Translations under genes and position numbers: made by a program
Shown here: in pieces, positions 28,595-40,127 of the stretch
How the letters are laid out: each line of letters starts with the position of its first letter
Numbering within the stretch: position 1 is the stretch's first letter
Source of the DNA: Paenibacillus terricola
GTDB lineage: Bacteria; Bacillota; Bacilli; Paenibacillales; Paenibacillaceae
Length of the DNA stretch: 64,000 nt
Assembly (NCBI RefSeq): GCF_014779765.1
Contig: NZ_JACXZA010000011.1
Location: 1-64,000 of the forward strand
Reading direction: 5' to 3'
Notes under the pieces: generated by a model
What the model saw: only the letters and a program-made list of their open reading frames with translations
What the model was told of the DNA's origin: nothing
Database searches by the model: none

Positions 28595-28874
28595 CAAAGT
28601 GATAACGGGGATTTGAAGGACGTATTCAGGCGGCTAGGAGGGTTGAAGAAGGTGCGAATATGCGGGTGAATTGTATTTTGTACAACGGGAATCGAATGTG
28701 GAGCGGGCGGATCGTCTTCAAGGCCGGAATAGCGCAATTCAATTGTACGAGCTCCAACAGCGTGTTGAATTCGTAGAACGAGCAGGGGATTTATATTGTA
28801 TAAAATGCAGCGGGCACGACACATTAGAGCACCGAATGGGACAACTATCGTACTCTTTAAGCAAAAATGAACGC

Positions 28875-28900
28875 AAAAAAACCGACCTCAAGGTCGGTTT
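28875..28900 (-). terminator. Terminator of the tRNA-Arg gene
   Basis: On the minus strand AAACCGACCT-TG-AGGTCGGTTT runs into a T7 tail. Confidence 0.88.
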
Positions 28901-28916
28901 CTAGTCATTATAAGGT

Positions 28917-28991
28917 TGGCGCGCCCGCTAGGAATCGAACCTAGATCTCAGGCTCCGGAGGCCTACGTCATATCCATTGGACCACGGGCGC
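28917..28991 (-). tRNA. tRNA-Arg (CCG)
   Basis: Minus-strand cloverleaf with acceptor GCGCCCG/CGGGCGC, anticodon loop CTCCGGA (CCG), T-loop GTTCGATT, discriminator G and encoded CCA. Confidence 0.95.
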
Positions 28992-29011
28992 AAAAAAGCG
29001 GAACGAGAGTT

Positions 29012-29040
29012 ATCATACCTTAATTTCCATAGGATTGCAA
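29012..29040 (-). promoter_or_regulatory. Promoter of tRNA-Arg
   Basis: Minus strand TTGCAA (29035-29040), 17-nt spacer, TATGAT (29012-29017), 20 nt before the tRNA 5' end. Confidence 0.78.
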
Positions 29041-29111
29041 GTGTCGGACTATTAGAAAAATAAAAGTTGTCTAATAAGTGTCGGAAAACGGTTACATGGG
29101 CGAAAAGGAAC

Positions 29112-29140
29112 TTGCAGTCTTTTCCGCTATTCGATAAAAT
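29112..29140 (+). promoter_or_regulatory. Promoter of the cggR-eno operon
   Basis: TTGCAG at 29112, 17-nt spacer, TAAAAT at 29135, directly upstream of the CggR operator. Leader of about 170 nt to cggR. Confidence 0.75.
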
Positions 29141-29145
29141 AAGTG

Positions 29146-29181
29146 TGGGACCTAAATCGAGCATGCGGGACGTTAAATGTC
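29146..29181 (+). promoter_or_regulatory. CggR operator
   Basis: Two direct repeats with the same geometry as the B. subtilis gapA operator (CGGGAC, 6 nt, TGTC, then 4 nt, then again). The second repeat is exact: CGGGAC-GTTAAA-TGTC at 29166-29181. The first is degenerate: TGGGAC-CTAAAT-CGAG at 29146-29161. Located just downstream of the -10, so bound CggR would block elongation; fructose-1,6-bisphosphate should relieve it. Confidence 0.88.
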
Positions 29182-29315
29182 CAGATCGACAGAAGCCCAT
29201 CAAAGTTTCTTCATATGCTAAAGTGCGAGTTCAAAAAGTCGGGTTTTCAGCACCGAGAAGTTATGAACAACCTCTTCAAGCAAGAATTCGGCTGTAGTGG
29301 AGTGAATGCGCTAAG

Positions 29316-30362
29316 ATGCGACCCATGATCGAACTGCAGCAGCAGCTTGTGCCGGATTTATTGGAAGTCATGAGGAAACGTTACTTCATCCTGCATCAAG
29401 TTATGCTGTCTGATTCTGTCGGACGGCGCGCGTTGGCCGGAACCCTCGGGATGACGGAACGCGTGCTTCGTGCCGAGACTGATTATTTGAAAGCGCAAGG
29501 TCTGCTGGAGATTCATGCTTCTGGAATGCGCATCAGTGAACAAGGACGCATGCTGCTTGCAGAGATGGAACCGATGTTCAAGGAATGGTTCGGCTTATCC
29601 GATATGGAAGATAAGATCCGACGCCATTATGGACTGAAGCGAGTGCACATCGTACCGGGCGACTCTGACACCTCGAAGACAGCGAAGCGGGAGCTGGGCC
29701 GCGCTGCGAGCCAAGCATTGACCCGATTGCTGAACAAGGACGATGTCGTCGCCGTAACAGGCGGAACGACAATGGCGCAGGTGGCTAATCATCTGACATC
29801 GCCAATGCCGCTGCCAACGAACTGGTTCGTTCCTGCACGAGGCGGACTTGGTGAGAGCTTGGACTACCAGGCGAACACGATTGCCTCGATGATGGCGAAG
29901 CGGACAGGGGCGCAGTACCGACTGCTTCATGTACCCGATCATTTGGGTGAAGAAGCGTACGTCACTCTTATGCAAGAGCCGAACATTCAGGAAATCGTGA
30001 ATGTCATTCGGAAGGCTAGAATCGTCGTTCACGGAATAGGGGACGCGATGGTCATGGCTAGACGCCGTAAGGTGGATCAAGCAATTGTCGATGCGATGAG
30101 AGCGGAAGGTGCGCTGGCAGAGTCGTTCGGGTATTATTTTGACCGGAATGGGGCTGTCGTTCACAAGATGCATACCGCGGGCCTGCGGCTCGAGGACATT
30201 GTAGCGACGGAGGTTGTCATTGCGGTAGCCGGAGGCGTAAGCAAGGGCGAAGCGATTGCCGCCGTCATGAGGTTCGGACACGATGATGTGCTTGTCACCG
30301 ACGAAGCGGCAGCACAAGTCATTGTTAGGATTATTGATGAGGCCGATTTGGGCAATGCTTAA
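29316..30362 (+). CDS. cggR: Central glycolytic genes regulator CggR
   Basis: 348-residue repressor of the SorC/DeoR sugar-binding family. N-terminal winged HTH (residues about 18-75, GRRALAGTLGMTERVLRAE) and C-terminal phosphosugar-binding domain starting near residue 95, with VAVTGGTTMAQVA and VHGIGDAM characteristic segments. Position ahead of gapA-pgk-tpiA-gpmI-eno plus the operator upstream identifies it. SD GTGGAGTG before ATG 29316; a second ATG at 29325 is possible. Confidence 0.94.
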   Translation: MRPMIELQQQLVPDLLEVMRKRYFILHQVMLSDSVGRRALAGTLGMTERVLRAETDYLKAQGLLEIHASGMRISEQGRMLLAEMEPMFKEWFGLSDMEDKIRRHYGLKRVHIVPGDSDTSKTAKRELGRAASQALTRLLNKDDVVAVTGGTTMAQVANHLTSPMPLPTNWFVPARGGLGESLDYQANTIASMMAKRTGAQYRLLHVPDHLGEEAYVTLMQEPNIQEIVNVIRKARIVVHGIGDAMVMARRRKVDQAIVDAMRAEGALAESFGYYFDRNGAVVHKMHTAGLRLEDIVATEVVIAVAGGVSKGEAIAAVMRFGHDDVLVTDEAAAQVIVRIIDEADLGNA

Positions 30363-30377
30363 TAAGGTGCATTTTGA

Positions 30378-31475
<1,098 letters not shown>

Positions 31476-31479
31476 GGAT

Positions 31480-31750
31480 TTCTAATCCCCCAAACCCCCT
31501 TGGTCTACAAAGGGGGCCCCGGGGCGCTACGCCCCCTGGACCCCCGTATTGGGGCGTAGGAGGGACGGCGGGTGCTCCTGCATGACAGTGTGCTAGGAAC
31601 GCTTTCGTCCTGACGGACACGCTTTGGCGGCGGTGCACCCGTGCAACGGAAGGGATGCCGCCGTTCCGGCGGGACCAGGGGGCCGCAGCTCCTTAAGCGG
31701 AGCCTTGGCCCTTGGTTCGCGCCTTCCGCCATATTGGCGGGGGCTGAACC
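31480..31750 (+). repeat. GC-rich palindromic repeats in the gapA-pgk spacer
   Basis: A block of interleaved GC hairpins: CAAACCCCCTTG with AAAGGGGGCCCCGGGG, then CCCCCTGGACCCCCG and a further stretch around 31610-31740. The order CCAAACCC / GGGCCCC / CCCTGGACCCC resembles the repeat at 25134 and 39351 in degenerate form. No credible coding frame. Confidence 0.6.
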
Positions 31751-31758
31751 AATGGTTT

Positions 31759-31788
31759 AACGTTCCTTCTTTGAAGGAACGTTTTTTT
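31759..31788 (+). terminator. Terminator/attenuator between gapA and pgk
   Basis: Perfect 11-bp stem AACGTTCCTTC/GAAGGAACGTT with TTT loop and a T7 tail. It would end part of the cggR-gapA transcripts, uncoupling gapA levels from pgk onward. A second hairpin GCGTTCGCT/AGCGAACGC without T tract follows at 31809-31828. Confidence 0.88.
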
Positions 31789-31880
31789 ATTATAGCGATG
31801 TTTTGAAGGCGTTCGCTGAAGCGAACGCAAGTACTTAATGGATTATTCATCTTCGCCTATTCCGAAGGAGGCTTTCTCTT

Positions 31881-33062
31881 ATGAACAAGAAAAGTGTTCG
31901 CGACGTCGAAGTCGCAGGTAAACGCGTATTCGTACGCGTCGATTTCAACGTACCGCTCGAAAATGGCAAAATCACGGACGACACGCGTATCCGTGAAACG
32001 CTCCCTACGATCAAGTTCCTGATCGAAGGCGGCGCGAAAGTAATTCTCGCTTCCCACATGGGCCGTCCAAATGGTCAAGTGGTTGAAGAGCTGCGCCTGA
32101 CGCCAGCTGCTGAGCGTCTGTCCGAGCTGCTTGGTAAGCCGGTTGTAAAAGCAAACGAGGTTGTTGGCGATGCGGTTAAAGCACAAGTAGCTGCACTGCA
32201 AGCTGGCGACGTGCTCCTGCTCGAGAACGTTCGTTTTGAAGCAGGCGAAGAGAAAAACGATCCAGAACTCGCGAAGCAATTCGCTGAGCTGGCTGATCTG
32301 TTCGTAAACGATGCATTTGGTGCTGCTCACCGTGCGCACGCTTCGACGGAAGGCATCGCTCACGTGCTTCCAGCTGTATCGGGTCTGCTCGTAGAGAAAG
32401 AACTCGACGTTCTCGGCAAAGCGCTGAACAACCCAGAGCGTCCTTTCACGGCAATCGTTGGCGGTTCGAAAGTTAAGGACAAAATCGACGTTATCAACAA
32501 AATGATCGAAATCGCAGACAACATCCTCATCGGTGGCGGTCTGTCGTATACATTCCTTAAAGCACAAGGCAATGAAGTTGGTAAATCGCTGCTCGACAAC
32601 AGCAAGCTCGACCTGACGCTTGAGTTCATCGAGAAAGCGAAGAAGCTTGGCAAGAACCTGTACCTGCCAGTTGATATCGTTGTAACGGATGACTTCAGCG
32701 CAGACGCTAACACGCAAATCGTTGGCGTAGACGGCATCCCAGCTGACTGGGAAGGCATCGACATCGGTCCTAAGACGCGTGAAATCTACGCAGACGTTAT
32801 CAAAAACTCGAAGCTCGTTGTATGGAACGGACCTATGGGCGTATTCGAAATCGAGCCATTCTCCCATGGTACGCGTGCAGTAGCACAAGCTTGCGCGGAG
32901 ACGGCTGGTTACACGGTTATCGGCGGCGGCGACTCTGCTGCAGCAGCTGAGAAGTTCCACCTGGCTGACCGTATGGATCACATCTCGACAGGCGGCGGCG
33001 CTTCCCTCGAGTTCATGGAAGGTAAGGCCCTTCCAGGCGTAGTAGCCCTCAACGACAAGTAA
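31881..33062 (+). CDS. pgk: Phosphoglycerate kinase
   Basis: Makes ATP from 1,3-bisphosphoglycerate. 393 residues. N-terminal [15 protein letters not shown] signature, substrate residues in [10 protein letters not shown], hinge [10 protein letters not shown] and the nucleotide site [21 protein letters not shown]. Spacers on both sides (405 and 420 nt) are unusually long for this operon and full of repeats. Confidence 0.97.
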   Translation: MNKKSVRDVEVAGKRVFVRVDFNVPLENGKITDDTRIRETLPTIKFLIEGGAKVILASHMGRPNGQVVEELRLTPAAERLSELLGKPVVKANEVVGDAVKAQVAALQAGDVLLLENVRFEAGEEKNDPELAKQFAELADLFVNDAFGAAHRAHASTEGIAHVLPAVSGLLVEKELDVLGKALNNPERPFTAIVGGSKVKDKIDVINKMIEIADNILIGGGLSYTFLKAQGNEVGKSLLDNSKLDLTLEFIEKAKKLGKNLYLPVDIVVTDDFSADANTQIVGVDGIPADWEGIDIGPKTREIYADVIKNSKLVVWNGPMGVFEIEPFSHGTRAVAQACAETAGYTVIGGGDSAAAAEKFHLADRMDHISTGGGASLEFMEGKALPGVVALNDK

Positions 33063-33440
33063 GACCGTTGATCACGAAGTAACGCTTTGAAGCATAATCG
33101 GCATCGAATCTTGCATTAGCTCTCGAGCTCCGTTGCTCATGTAGGGTTAGCCTACATTCCGCTACTCGCTCTTCGATCTAACGCAACCTTCTCGGTGCTG
33201 AACGGTCTTACAGGCTGTTGATCACGAAGTAACGCTTTGAAGCATATTCGGCATCGAACTTTGCTCTGGTCTAGAATGCTAGTTTATGCTTGCGATGAAG
33301 GTTTCCGCCGGAAACCTTGCAGCTCATGCAGGTCCGACTGCATGTCGCTGCTATCCGCTTTTACGTCATTAGAAGCGGCTTCGTAAGCTGTAACGCTCGT
33401 TCTTCGGTCTGAAGCAATCTCGGTGCTGAATAGCTTACGG
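33059..33440 (+). repeat. Two imperfect copies of a structured repeat between pgk and tpiA
   Basis: The block GTTGATCACGAAGTAACGC..TTTGAAGCATA starts at 33067 and again at 33217; each copy runs to a shared end TCTCGGTGCTGAA (33190 and 33420). Copy 1 is framed by the inverted repeat GTAAGACCGTT (33059) / AACGGTCTTAC (33202) and contains a GTAGG/CCTAC hairpin. Copy 2 instead contains GGTTTCCGCCGGAAACC and GCATGT/ATGC hairpins, the first shared with 25197. No coding frame is evident. Confidence 0.75.
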
Positions 33441-33482
33441 ATTAATAATAAATAAATGCACTTGAAGGGAGATTTCTCTGAC

Positions 33483-34238
33483 ATGAGCAGAAAACCGATC
33501 ATTGCAGGCAACTGGAAAATGTTCAAGACGATTGGCGAAGCACAATCGTTCTTCTCCGAAGTGAAAGGCAAAGCGGAGGTTGACGGTGTAGAGAGCGTCA
33601 TTTGCGCACCATTCACAGCACTTCCGGCTCTCGTAGAAGCTGCGAAAGGCACGAGCATCGCAATCGGCGCGCAAAATCTTCACTTCGAAGACAACGGCGC
33701 ATTCACAGGCGAAATCAGCGGCGTAATGCTGGCTGACCTCGGCGTGAAGTATGTTATCATCGGCCACTCCGAGCGTCGTGCATACTTCGCTGAGTCCGAC
33801 GAGATCGTTAACAAAAAAACGCACGCAGCATTCAAGCACGGCTTGACGCCAATCGTTTGCGTAGGCGAGAAGCTCGAAGAGCGCGAAGCCGACCAAACGA
33901 AAGAAGTGTGCAAAGTACAAACAGAAGCTGCATTCCAAGGTTTGTCGGCTGAGCAAGCAGCACAAGTCGTTATCGCATATGAGCCAATCTGGGCAATCGG
34001 AACGGGCAAATCGTCGACATCGGCTGACGCTGAAGACGTTATCGCTTATATCCGCGGCATCGTAGCCGGCCTGTACGGCGAAGCAACGGCTAACGCAGTT
34101 CGCATCCAATACGGCGGCAGCGTGAAGCCAAACAACGTTGCGGAATACCTTGGTCAAGCGAACATCGACGGCGCACTGGTAGGCGGCGCAAGCCTCGAGC
34201 CAGCATCCTACATCGCGCTGGTTGAAGGAGCGAAGTAA
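33483..34238 (+). CDS. tpiA: Triosephosphate isomerase
   Basis: 251 residues from ATG 33483 (SD AAGGGAG); the open frame 27 nt upstream includes the SD and is not used. Lys in AGNWKM, His in IIGHSERR, catalytic Glu in [11 protein letters not shown] and the phosphate loop GGSVKPNN are intact. The gpmI start lies 1 nt after its stop. Confidence 0.97.
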   Translation: MSRKPIIAGNWKMFKTIGEAQSFFSEVKGKAEVDGVESVICAPFTALPALVEAAKGTSIAIGAQNLHFEDNGAFTGEISGVMLADLGVKYVIIGHSERRAYFAESDEIVNKKTHAAFKHGLTPIVCVGEKLEEREADQTKEVCKVQTEAAFQGLSAEQAAQVVIAYEPIWAIGTGKSSTSADAEDVIAYIRGIVAGLYGEATANAVRIQYGGSVKPNNVAEYLGQANIDGALVGGASLEPASYIALVEGAK

Positions 34239-34239
34239 G

Positions 34240-35772
34240 ATGACTGCACCTAAACCGGTAGCACTGATCATCCTCGACGGCTTCGGACTTCGTAACGACG
34301 TTGTTGGTAACGCAGTAGCACAAGCAAACAAACCGAACTACGACCGCTACTGGTCGACGTATCCGCACACGACGCTGACGGCATGCGGCGAAGCAGTAGG
34401 ATTGCCGGAAGGTCAAATGGGCAACTCTGAAGTTGGCCACTTGAACATCGGCGCAGGCCGTATCGTTTATCAGGATCTGACTCGCATTAGCAAGTCGATC
34501 CGCGACCGTGAGTTCTTCGACAACGAGACGCTCGTAACAGCGGTTCGTCAGGCGAAAAACAGCGGCAAGAAGCTCCACCTGTACGGTCTGCTGTCCGACG
34601 GCGGCGTACACAGCCACATCGCGCACCTGTTCGCCCTGCTTGAGCTGGCGAAGAAGGAAGAAATGAACGATGTGTACATCCATGCATTCCTCGATGGACG
34701 CGACGTATCGCCAGACAGCGCAGTTGGTTATCTGGAACAACTCCAAGCGAAGATCGCAGAAGTTGGCGTAGGCCGGATCGCGACTGTACAAGGCCGCTAC
34801 TACGCAATGGACCGCGATAAGCGTTGGGAGCGTACGGAGAAATCGTACCGCGCAATGGTATACGGCGAAGGTCCTCAATATACGGACGCGCTGCAAGCAG
34901 TGAAGGAATCGTACGAGAAGTCGGTAATGGACGAGTTCGTTATGCCGACGGTTATCGTTGAAGACGGCAAGCCAGTGGGACTCGTTGAATCGGAAGATTC
35001 GGTCGTGTTCTTCAACTTCCGTCCTGACCGTGCGATCCAGCTGTCGCAAGTGTTCACGAACGAAGATTTCCGCGGCTTCGACCGTGGCGAGCAGCACCCG
35101 CGCAATCTGCACTTCGTGTGCCTGACGCTGTTCAGCGAGACGGTTGGCGGTTATGTGGCATACTCGCCGAAGAACCTCGACAATACGCTGGGCGAAGTGC
35201 TCGTTCAGAACGGCAAGAAGCAGCTGCGTATTGCTGAGACGGAGAAGTACCCGCACGTAACGTTCTTCTTCAGCGGCGGACGCGATGTTGAGCTGGAAGG
35301 CGAAACGCGTATCCTGATCAACTCGCCGAAGGTTGCAACGTATGACCTGCAGCCTGAGATGAGCGCTTATGAAGTTGCTGCTGCAGCGGTCGCTGAGATC
35401 GAAGCGGATAAACACGATGCGATCATCCTCAACTTCGCGAACCCTGACATGGTCGGCCACTCCGGTATGCTGGAGCCTACGATCAAGGCAGTAGAAGCGA
35501 CAGACGAGTGCTTGGGCAAAGTCGTTGAAGCGGTTCTGGCCAAAGGCGGCGTAGCCCTCATCACGGCTGACCACGGCAACGCGGATATGGTTATCGACGA
35601 GAACGGTCGTCCGTTCACGGCGCATACGACGAATCCGGTTCCGTTCATCGTGACGAAACAAGGCGCTGAGCTGCGCGAAGGCGGCATTCTTGCCGACATC
35701 GCACCGACGATTCTGAAGTTCCTTGAGCTGAAACAACCAACTGAGATGACAGGCGAATCGATCGTTAAGTAA
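34240..35772 (+). CDS. gpmI: 2,3-bisphosphoglycerate-independent phosphoglycerate mutase
   Basis: Mn-dependent mutase interconverting 3- and 2-phosphoglycerate. 510 residues from ATG 34240, 9 nt after AAGGAG that overlaps the tpiA end. Phosphoacceptor Ser63 in [16 protein letters not shown]; metal ligands in [17 protein letters not shown] and TADHGNAD. The pH-sensitive Mn enzyme in Bacillus links its activity to sporulation and germination. Confidence 0.97.
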   Translation: MTAPKPVALIILDGFGLRNDVVGNAVAQANKPNYDRYWSTYPHTTLTACGEAVGLPEGQMGNSEVGHLNIGAGRIVYQDLTRISKSIRDREFFDNETLVTAVRQAKNSGKKLHLYGLLSDGGVHSHIAHLFALLELAKKEEMNDVYIHAFLDGRDVSPDSAVGYLEQLQAKIAEVGVGRIATVQGRYYAMDRDKRWERTEKSYRAMVYGEGPQYTDALQAVKESYEKSVMDEFVMPTVIVEDGKPVGLVESEDSVVFFNFRPDRAIQLSQVFTNEDFRGFDRGEQHPRNLHFVCLTLFSETVGGYVAYSPKNLDNTLGEVLVQNGKKQLRIAETEKYPHVTFFFSGGRDVELEGETRILINSPKVATYDLQPEMSAYEVAAAAVAEIEADKHDAIILNFANPDMVGHSGMLEPTIKAVEATDECLGKVVEAVLAKGGVALITADHGNADMVIDENGRPFTAHTTNPVPFIVTKQGAELREGGILADIAPTILKFLELKQPTEMTGESIVK

Positions 35773-35973
35773 GACCATACATGTCCGGAATTGCGCATGG
35801 ATCAGCAACGGGTGGAGAGACTCGTTCAGATAGATTGCTGGCCAGCGAAGGGCGTTGTATTTTAACACGAAAATAATGTCGGACTGCGCGTCTAGGACGT
35901 GCATTCCGAGCGATTTTCGTATACCATAGGAATGTTGGTTTCGAAATGCTTGGCAACCATTACAACTTAATGA

Positions 35974-37290
<1,317 letters not shown>

Positions 37291-37321
37291 TAATAACCGC
37301 TCGTCATAGCGGTTATCCAAG

Positions 37322-37358
37322 CTCACCCCTAGCGTCCGAGGCTAGGGGTGAGTTTTTT
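37322..37358 (+). terminator. Terminator of the glycolytic operon
   Basis: 12-bp stem CTCACCCCTAGC/GCTAGGGGTGAG and T7 tail; preceded by a smaller hairpin AACCGC/GCGGTT at 37296-37314. Confidence 0.94.
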
Positions 37359-37515
37359 TCGTAGTTGAACGGAACAATATCATTGATTTGTATATATGAA
37401 TGACAAAAATACAAATAATCCGTGCACAAACCGACATAGCAACTGCGATGGACAACCCTTATCATCAAGGTAGAAGCATAGATTGTCCAATCCAATCAGG
37501 GTGGTGCTTATTATT

Positions 37516-38283
37516 ATGGGAAAACCGCTTGTCGGCATTCAATTGTATACACTTCGCGATCTAACAGAAACAGATCTTCTTGGCACAATTCGCAAAGTAG
37601 CTGAACTGGGCTATGAGGCAGTCGAATTCGCAGGCTTCTTCGGCCATTCGGCAGCAGAGGTTCGCAAGGTATTAGAAGAGACTGGCTTGAAAGCGCCTTC
37701 GGCACACATTTCGCTGCAATGGTCCGAACCAGAAGACAAGATGTGGGCAGCATACGAAGAAGTGCTCGTGTATGCGAAAGAAATCGGCCTGACTTACATT
37801 GTTGTACCTTGGGCGCCAATGCCGGAAGTGCCAACGATCGAAGACGTGAATAAGTTGACGGCTGTACTCAAACGTGCATCCGACTTGGCTCGTGAAGCTG
37901 GCTTCATTTTTGGTTATCACAATCATGACTTCGAACTGAAGCAAGTAGAAGGCGTAACGATCATGGATCACTTGTTGCAAAATCTCTCGGCAGAAGAATT
38001 GATCGCAGAGTTCGACCTTGGCTGGGTGCATATGGGCGGCGCCGTTCCGGTTGACTATATCAACCGTTATGCGGGCCGAGTGCCGCTGGCTCACTTCAAG
38101 GACTTCGGCGATGGCACGAAGGATACGGAAATCGGTCGCGGCGTTGTAGACTTCGAGCCGGTATTGGCAGTAGCGGAGCAAGCGGGTATCGAATACTTCA
38201 TCGTTGAGCAAGAGCAGTTCCAAGTTTCGTCGCTGGAGAGCGCGAAGATCTGCTTGGAATTCTTCAGACAACGCGGATATTAA
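37516..38283 (+). CDS. Sugar phosphate isomerase/epimerase (xylose-isomerase-like TIM barrel)
   Basis: 255 residues of the AP_endonuc_2/xylose isomerase-like TIM-barrel family: GIQLYTLRD at the N-terminus, FGYHNHDFEL with metal-binding His, EFDLGWVHMGG and VPLAHFKDFG. The substrate cannot be told from sequence; relatives act on inositols, keto sugars and other polyols. ATG 37516 is chosen since the conserved strand begins at its residue 5; the SD GGTGG is weak. A ROK kinase gene follows in the same direction. Confidence 0.82.
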   Translation: MGKPLVGIQLYTLRDLTETDLLGTIRKVAELGYEAVEFAGFFGHSAAEVRKVLEETGLKAPSAHISLQWSEPEDKMWAAYEEVLVYAKEIGLTYIVVPWAPMPEVPTIEDVNKLTAVLKRASDLAREAGFIFGYHNHDFELKQVEGVTIMDHLLQNLSAEELIAEFDLGWVHMGGAVPVDYINRYAGRVPLAHFKDFGDGTKDTEIGRGVVDFEPVLAVAEQAGIEYFIVEQEQFQVSSLESAKICLEFFRQRGY

Positions 38284-38366
38284 TCGTTATAATAAATAGC
38301 AATGATAAGGGACGGTACGCGATTGTGCGGCCGTCCTCTTGCTGTAGAGAGCGGGGAGAATACGAC

Positions 38367-39251
38367 ATGCGTATTGGCGCGATAGAAGCAGGCGGCACGA
38401 AGTTTGTATGCGGCATCGGCGATGAGACAGGAGCGATCCACGAGCGGACAAGCTTTCCGACGGAGCAGCCTGAAGTGACGATGGAGCGGGTTGCCGCGTT
38501 TTTCGAAGGGAGAGGCGTTGAAGCGATCGGCATTGGCTCATTCGGTCCAATCGGGTTGAATTCAACAAAAGCAGACTACGGGCATGTGACAACGACGCCG
38601 AAGCCGGGTTGGTCAGGATTTGATTTTCTCGGTACGCTCAAGCAGCGCTTCGATGTGCCATATGGCTGGGATACAGATGTTAACGCGGCAGCCTATGGGG
38701 AGTCGGTGTGGGGAGCGGCGCAAGGGCTGAATAGCTGCGTTTATTATACGATTGGTACAGGCATCGGGATCGGCGTCTACGCGGAAGGTCGTCTCGTGCA
38801 TGGACTTGTGCATCCGGAGGGCGGTCATATACTGACGCGTCGGCATGCAGAGGATACATTCGCTGGCTGCTGTCCTTATCACGGCGACTGCTTGGAAGGG
38901 ATGGCGGCAGGCCCTGCGATCGAGAAGCGCTGGGGTATTAAAGGCAGCGAGCTAACGGTCGACCATCCGGCATGGGCGATGGAAGCTTTCTATATTGCGC
39001 AGTCGGTATCGAATACGGTACTGATGATGTCTCCTCAGAAGGTCATTCTCGGCGGCGGCGTCATGCATCAACAGCAGCTGTTCCCGCTCATTCGATCGGA
39101 GGTGAAGCGTCTGCTGAACGGGTACGTAAGTGCCTCCCAGCTGACAGAAGACATCAACAACTACATCGTCCCAACAGGCCTCGGCGACAACGCAGGCTTG
39201 TGCGGCGCACTAGCTCTCGGCCTAGCCGCAGCAGAGCAATCACGTTCATAG
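38367..39251 (+). CDS. ROK-family fructokinase
   Basis: 294 residues, similar in architecture to B. subtilis GmuE/YdhR fructokinase. IGAIEAGGTKFVCGIG phosphate loop, GSFGPIGLN, DTDVNAAAYGE, GTGIGIGV and the zinc site HPEGGH plus CCPYHGDC. SD GGGGAGA 7 nt before ATG 38367; the frame is open further upstream without an SD. Probably cotranscribed with the TIM-barrel gene 84 nt upstream. Confidence 0.88.
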   Translation: MRIGAIEAGGTKFVCGIGDETGAIHERTSFPTEQPEVTMERVAAFFEGRGVEAIGIGSFGPIGLNSTKADYGHVTTTPKPGWSGFDFLGTLKQRFDVPYGWDTDVNAAAYGESVWGAAQGLNSCVYYTIGTGIGIGVYAEGRLVHGLVHPEGGHILTRRHAEDTFAGCCPYHGDCLEGMAAGPAIEKRWGIKGSELTVDHPAWAMEAFYIAQSVSNTVLMMSPQKVILGGGVMHQQQLFPLIRSEVKRLLNGYVSASQLTEDINNYIVPTGLGDNAGLCGALALGLAAAEQSRS

Positions 39252-39350
39252 GTTGTGCAAAAAGGGCTGTTCGCGCAGTCGAGGTCACCGTAGACTTCGA
39301 TCAGCACGAACAGTCCTTCGTTGTTGTTGCTCTTTGGAACACACTACTGG

Positions 39351-39960
39351 GCTCGAACAAAAGCTGTGCCCCACAAGGGCACGCGACTCACAGCACGCAG
39401 TATCTTACTCACGTCGTTGTCCCGCCACCATCACCTTCCGGGGTCCAGGGGACGGGAGTCCCATGGGGCCCTCCCTTGCAGGGAGGGTTTGGGTGGGTAG
39501 AGAAAGCTCGAACAAGAGTTGTGCCCCAAGGGGCACGCGACTCCAAGCACGCAGCAACTCATAAGCGTCGTTGTCCCGCCACCATCACCTTCCGGGGTCC
39601 AGGGGACGGGAGTCCCATGGGGCCCTCCCTTGCAGGGAGGGTTTGGGTGGGTAGAAAGCTCGAACAAGAGTTGTGCCCCACAGGGCACGCGACTCACAGC
39701 ACGTAGCAACTCACTCACGTCGTTGTCCCGCCACCATCACCTTCCGGGGTCCAGGGGACGGGAGTCCCATGGGGCCCTCCCTTGCAGGGAGGGTTTGGGT
39801 GGGTAGAAAGTTCGAACAAGAGTTGTGCCCCAAGGGGCACGCGACTCCAAGCACGCAGCAACTCATAAGCGTCGTTGTCCCGCCAACATCACCTTCCGGG
39901 GTCCAGGGGACGGAATCCCATGGGGCCCTCCCTAGCAGGGAGGGTTTGGGTGGGTAGAGA
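39351..39960 (+). repeat. Four tandem copies of a ~152-bp GC-rich repeat
   Basis: Units start at GCTCGAACAA/GTTCGAACAA at 39351, 39506, 39658 and 39810 (periods 155, 152, 152). Each has GTGCCCC-AAGGGGCAC, CCGCCACCATCACCTTCCGGGGTCCAGGGG-type centre, GGGAGTCCCATGGGGCCC, and a CCCTCCCTTGCAGGGAGGG hairpin ending GTTTGGGTGGGTAGA. Units 1 and 3 share variants, as do 2 and 4, so a dimer was probably duplicated. Frames through it encode only repeated low-complexity peptides. No spacers of CRISPR type. Confidence 0.95.
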
Positions 39961-39970
39961 AAAGCTGACG

Positions 39971-40120
39971 TCCAAGGGGCGGAGCTCCTTGAGCCTTTGA
40001 AAAAAGATAGGATATGTAGAAGAAAGGGATTCCAGGGGCGAAGCCCTTGGAACTCCCAGAAGAGAAGACTTGTAGAATAAAGGGGTCCCAGGGGCCGCGC
40101 CCCTGGAATCCTCCATTGAG
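39971..40120 (+). repeat. Three GGGGC-palindrome hairpins after the tandem array
   Basis: TCCAAGGGGCGGAGCTCCTTG (39971), TTCCAGGGGCGAAGCCCTTGG (40030) and TCCCAGGGGCCGCGCCCCTGG (40086) are spaced about 57 nt apart. They resemble the palindrome at 20616. They lie directly behind the convergent permease gene. Confidence 0.7.
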
Positions 40121-40127
40121 GGAGGAC

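Noticed and set aside
28660-28904. Possible small gene between clpP and tRNA-Arg
   Set aside because: The longer frame starts at TTG without an SD and runs through the tRNA terminator; the shorter one (ATG 28660, 38 codons) lacks conserved features.
39253-39957. Overlapping frames through the tandem repeats encoding Pro/Gly/Trp-rich repeats
   Set aside because: They exist because the repeat unit is GC-rich and stop-poor; frames change from unit to unit and there is no SD.
39351-39960. CRISPR array
   Set aside because: The whole 152-bp unit is conserved, with no unique spacers between short repeats, and no cas genes are in the window.
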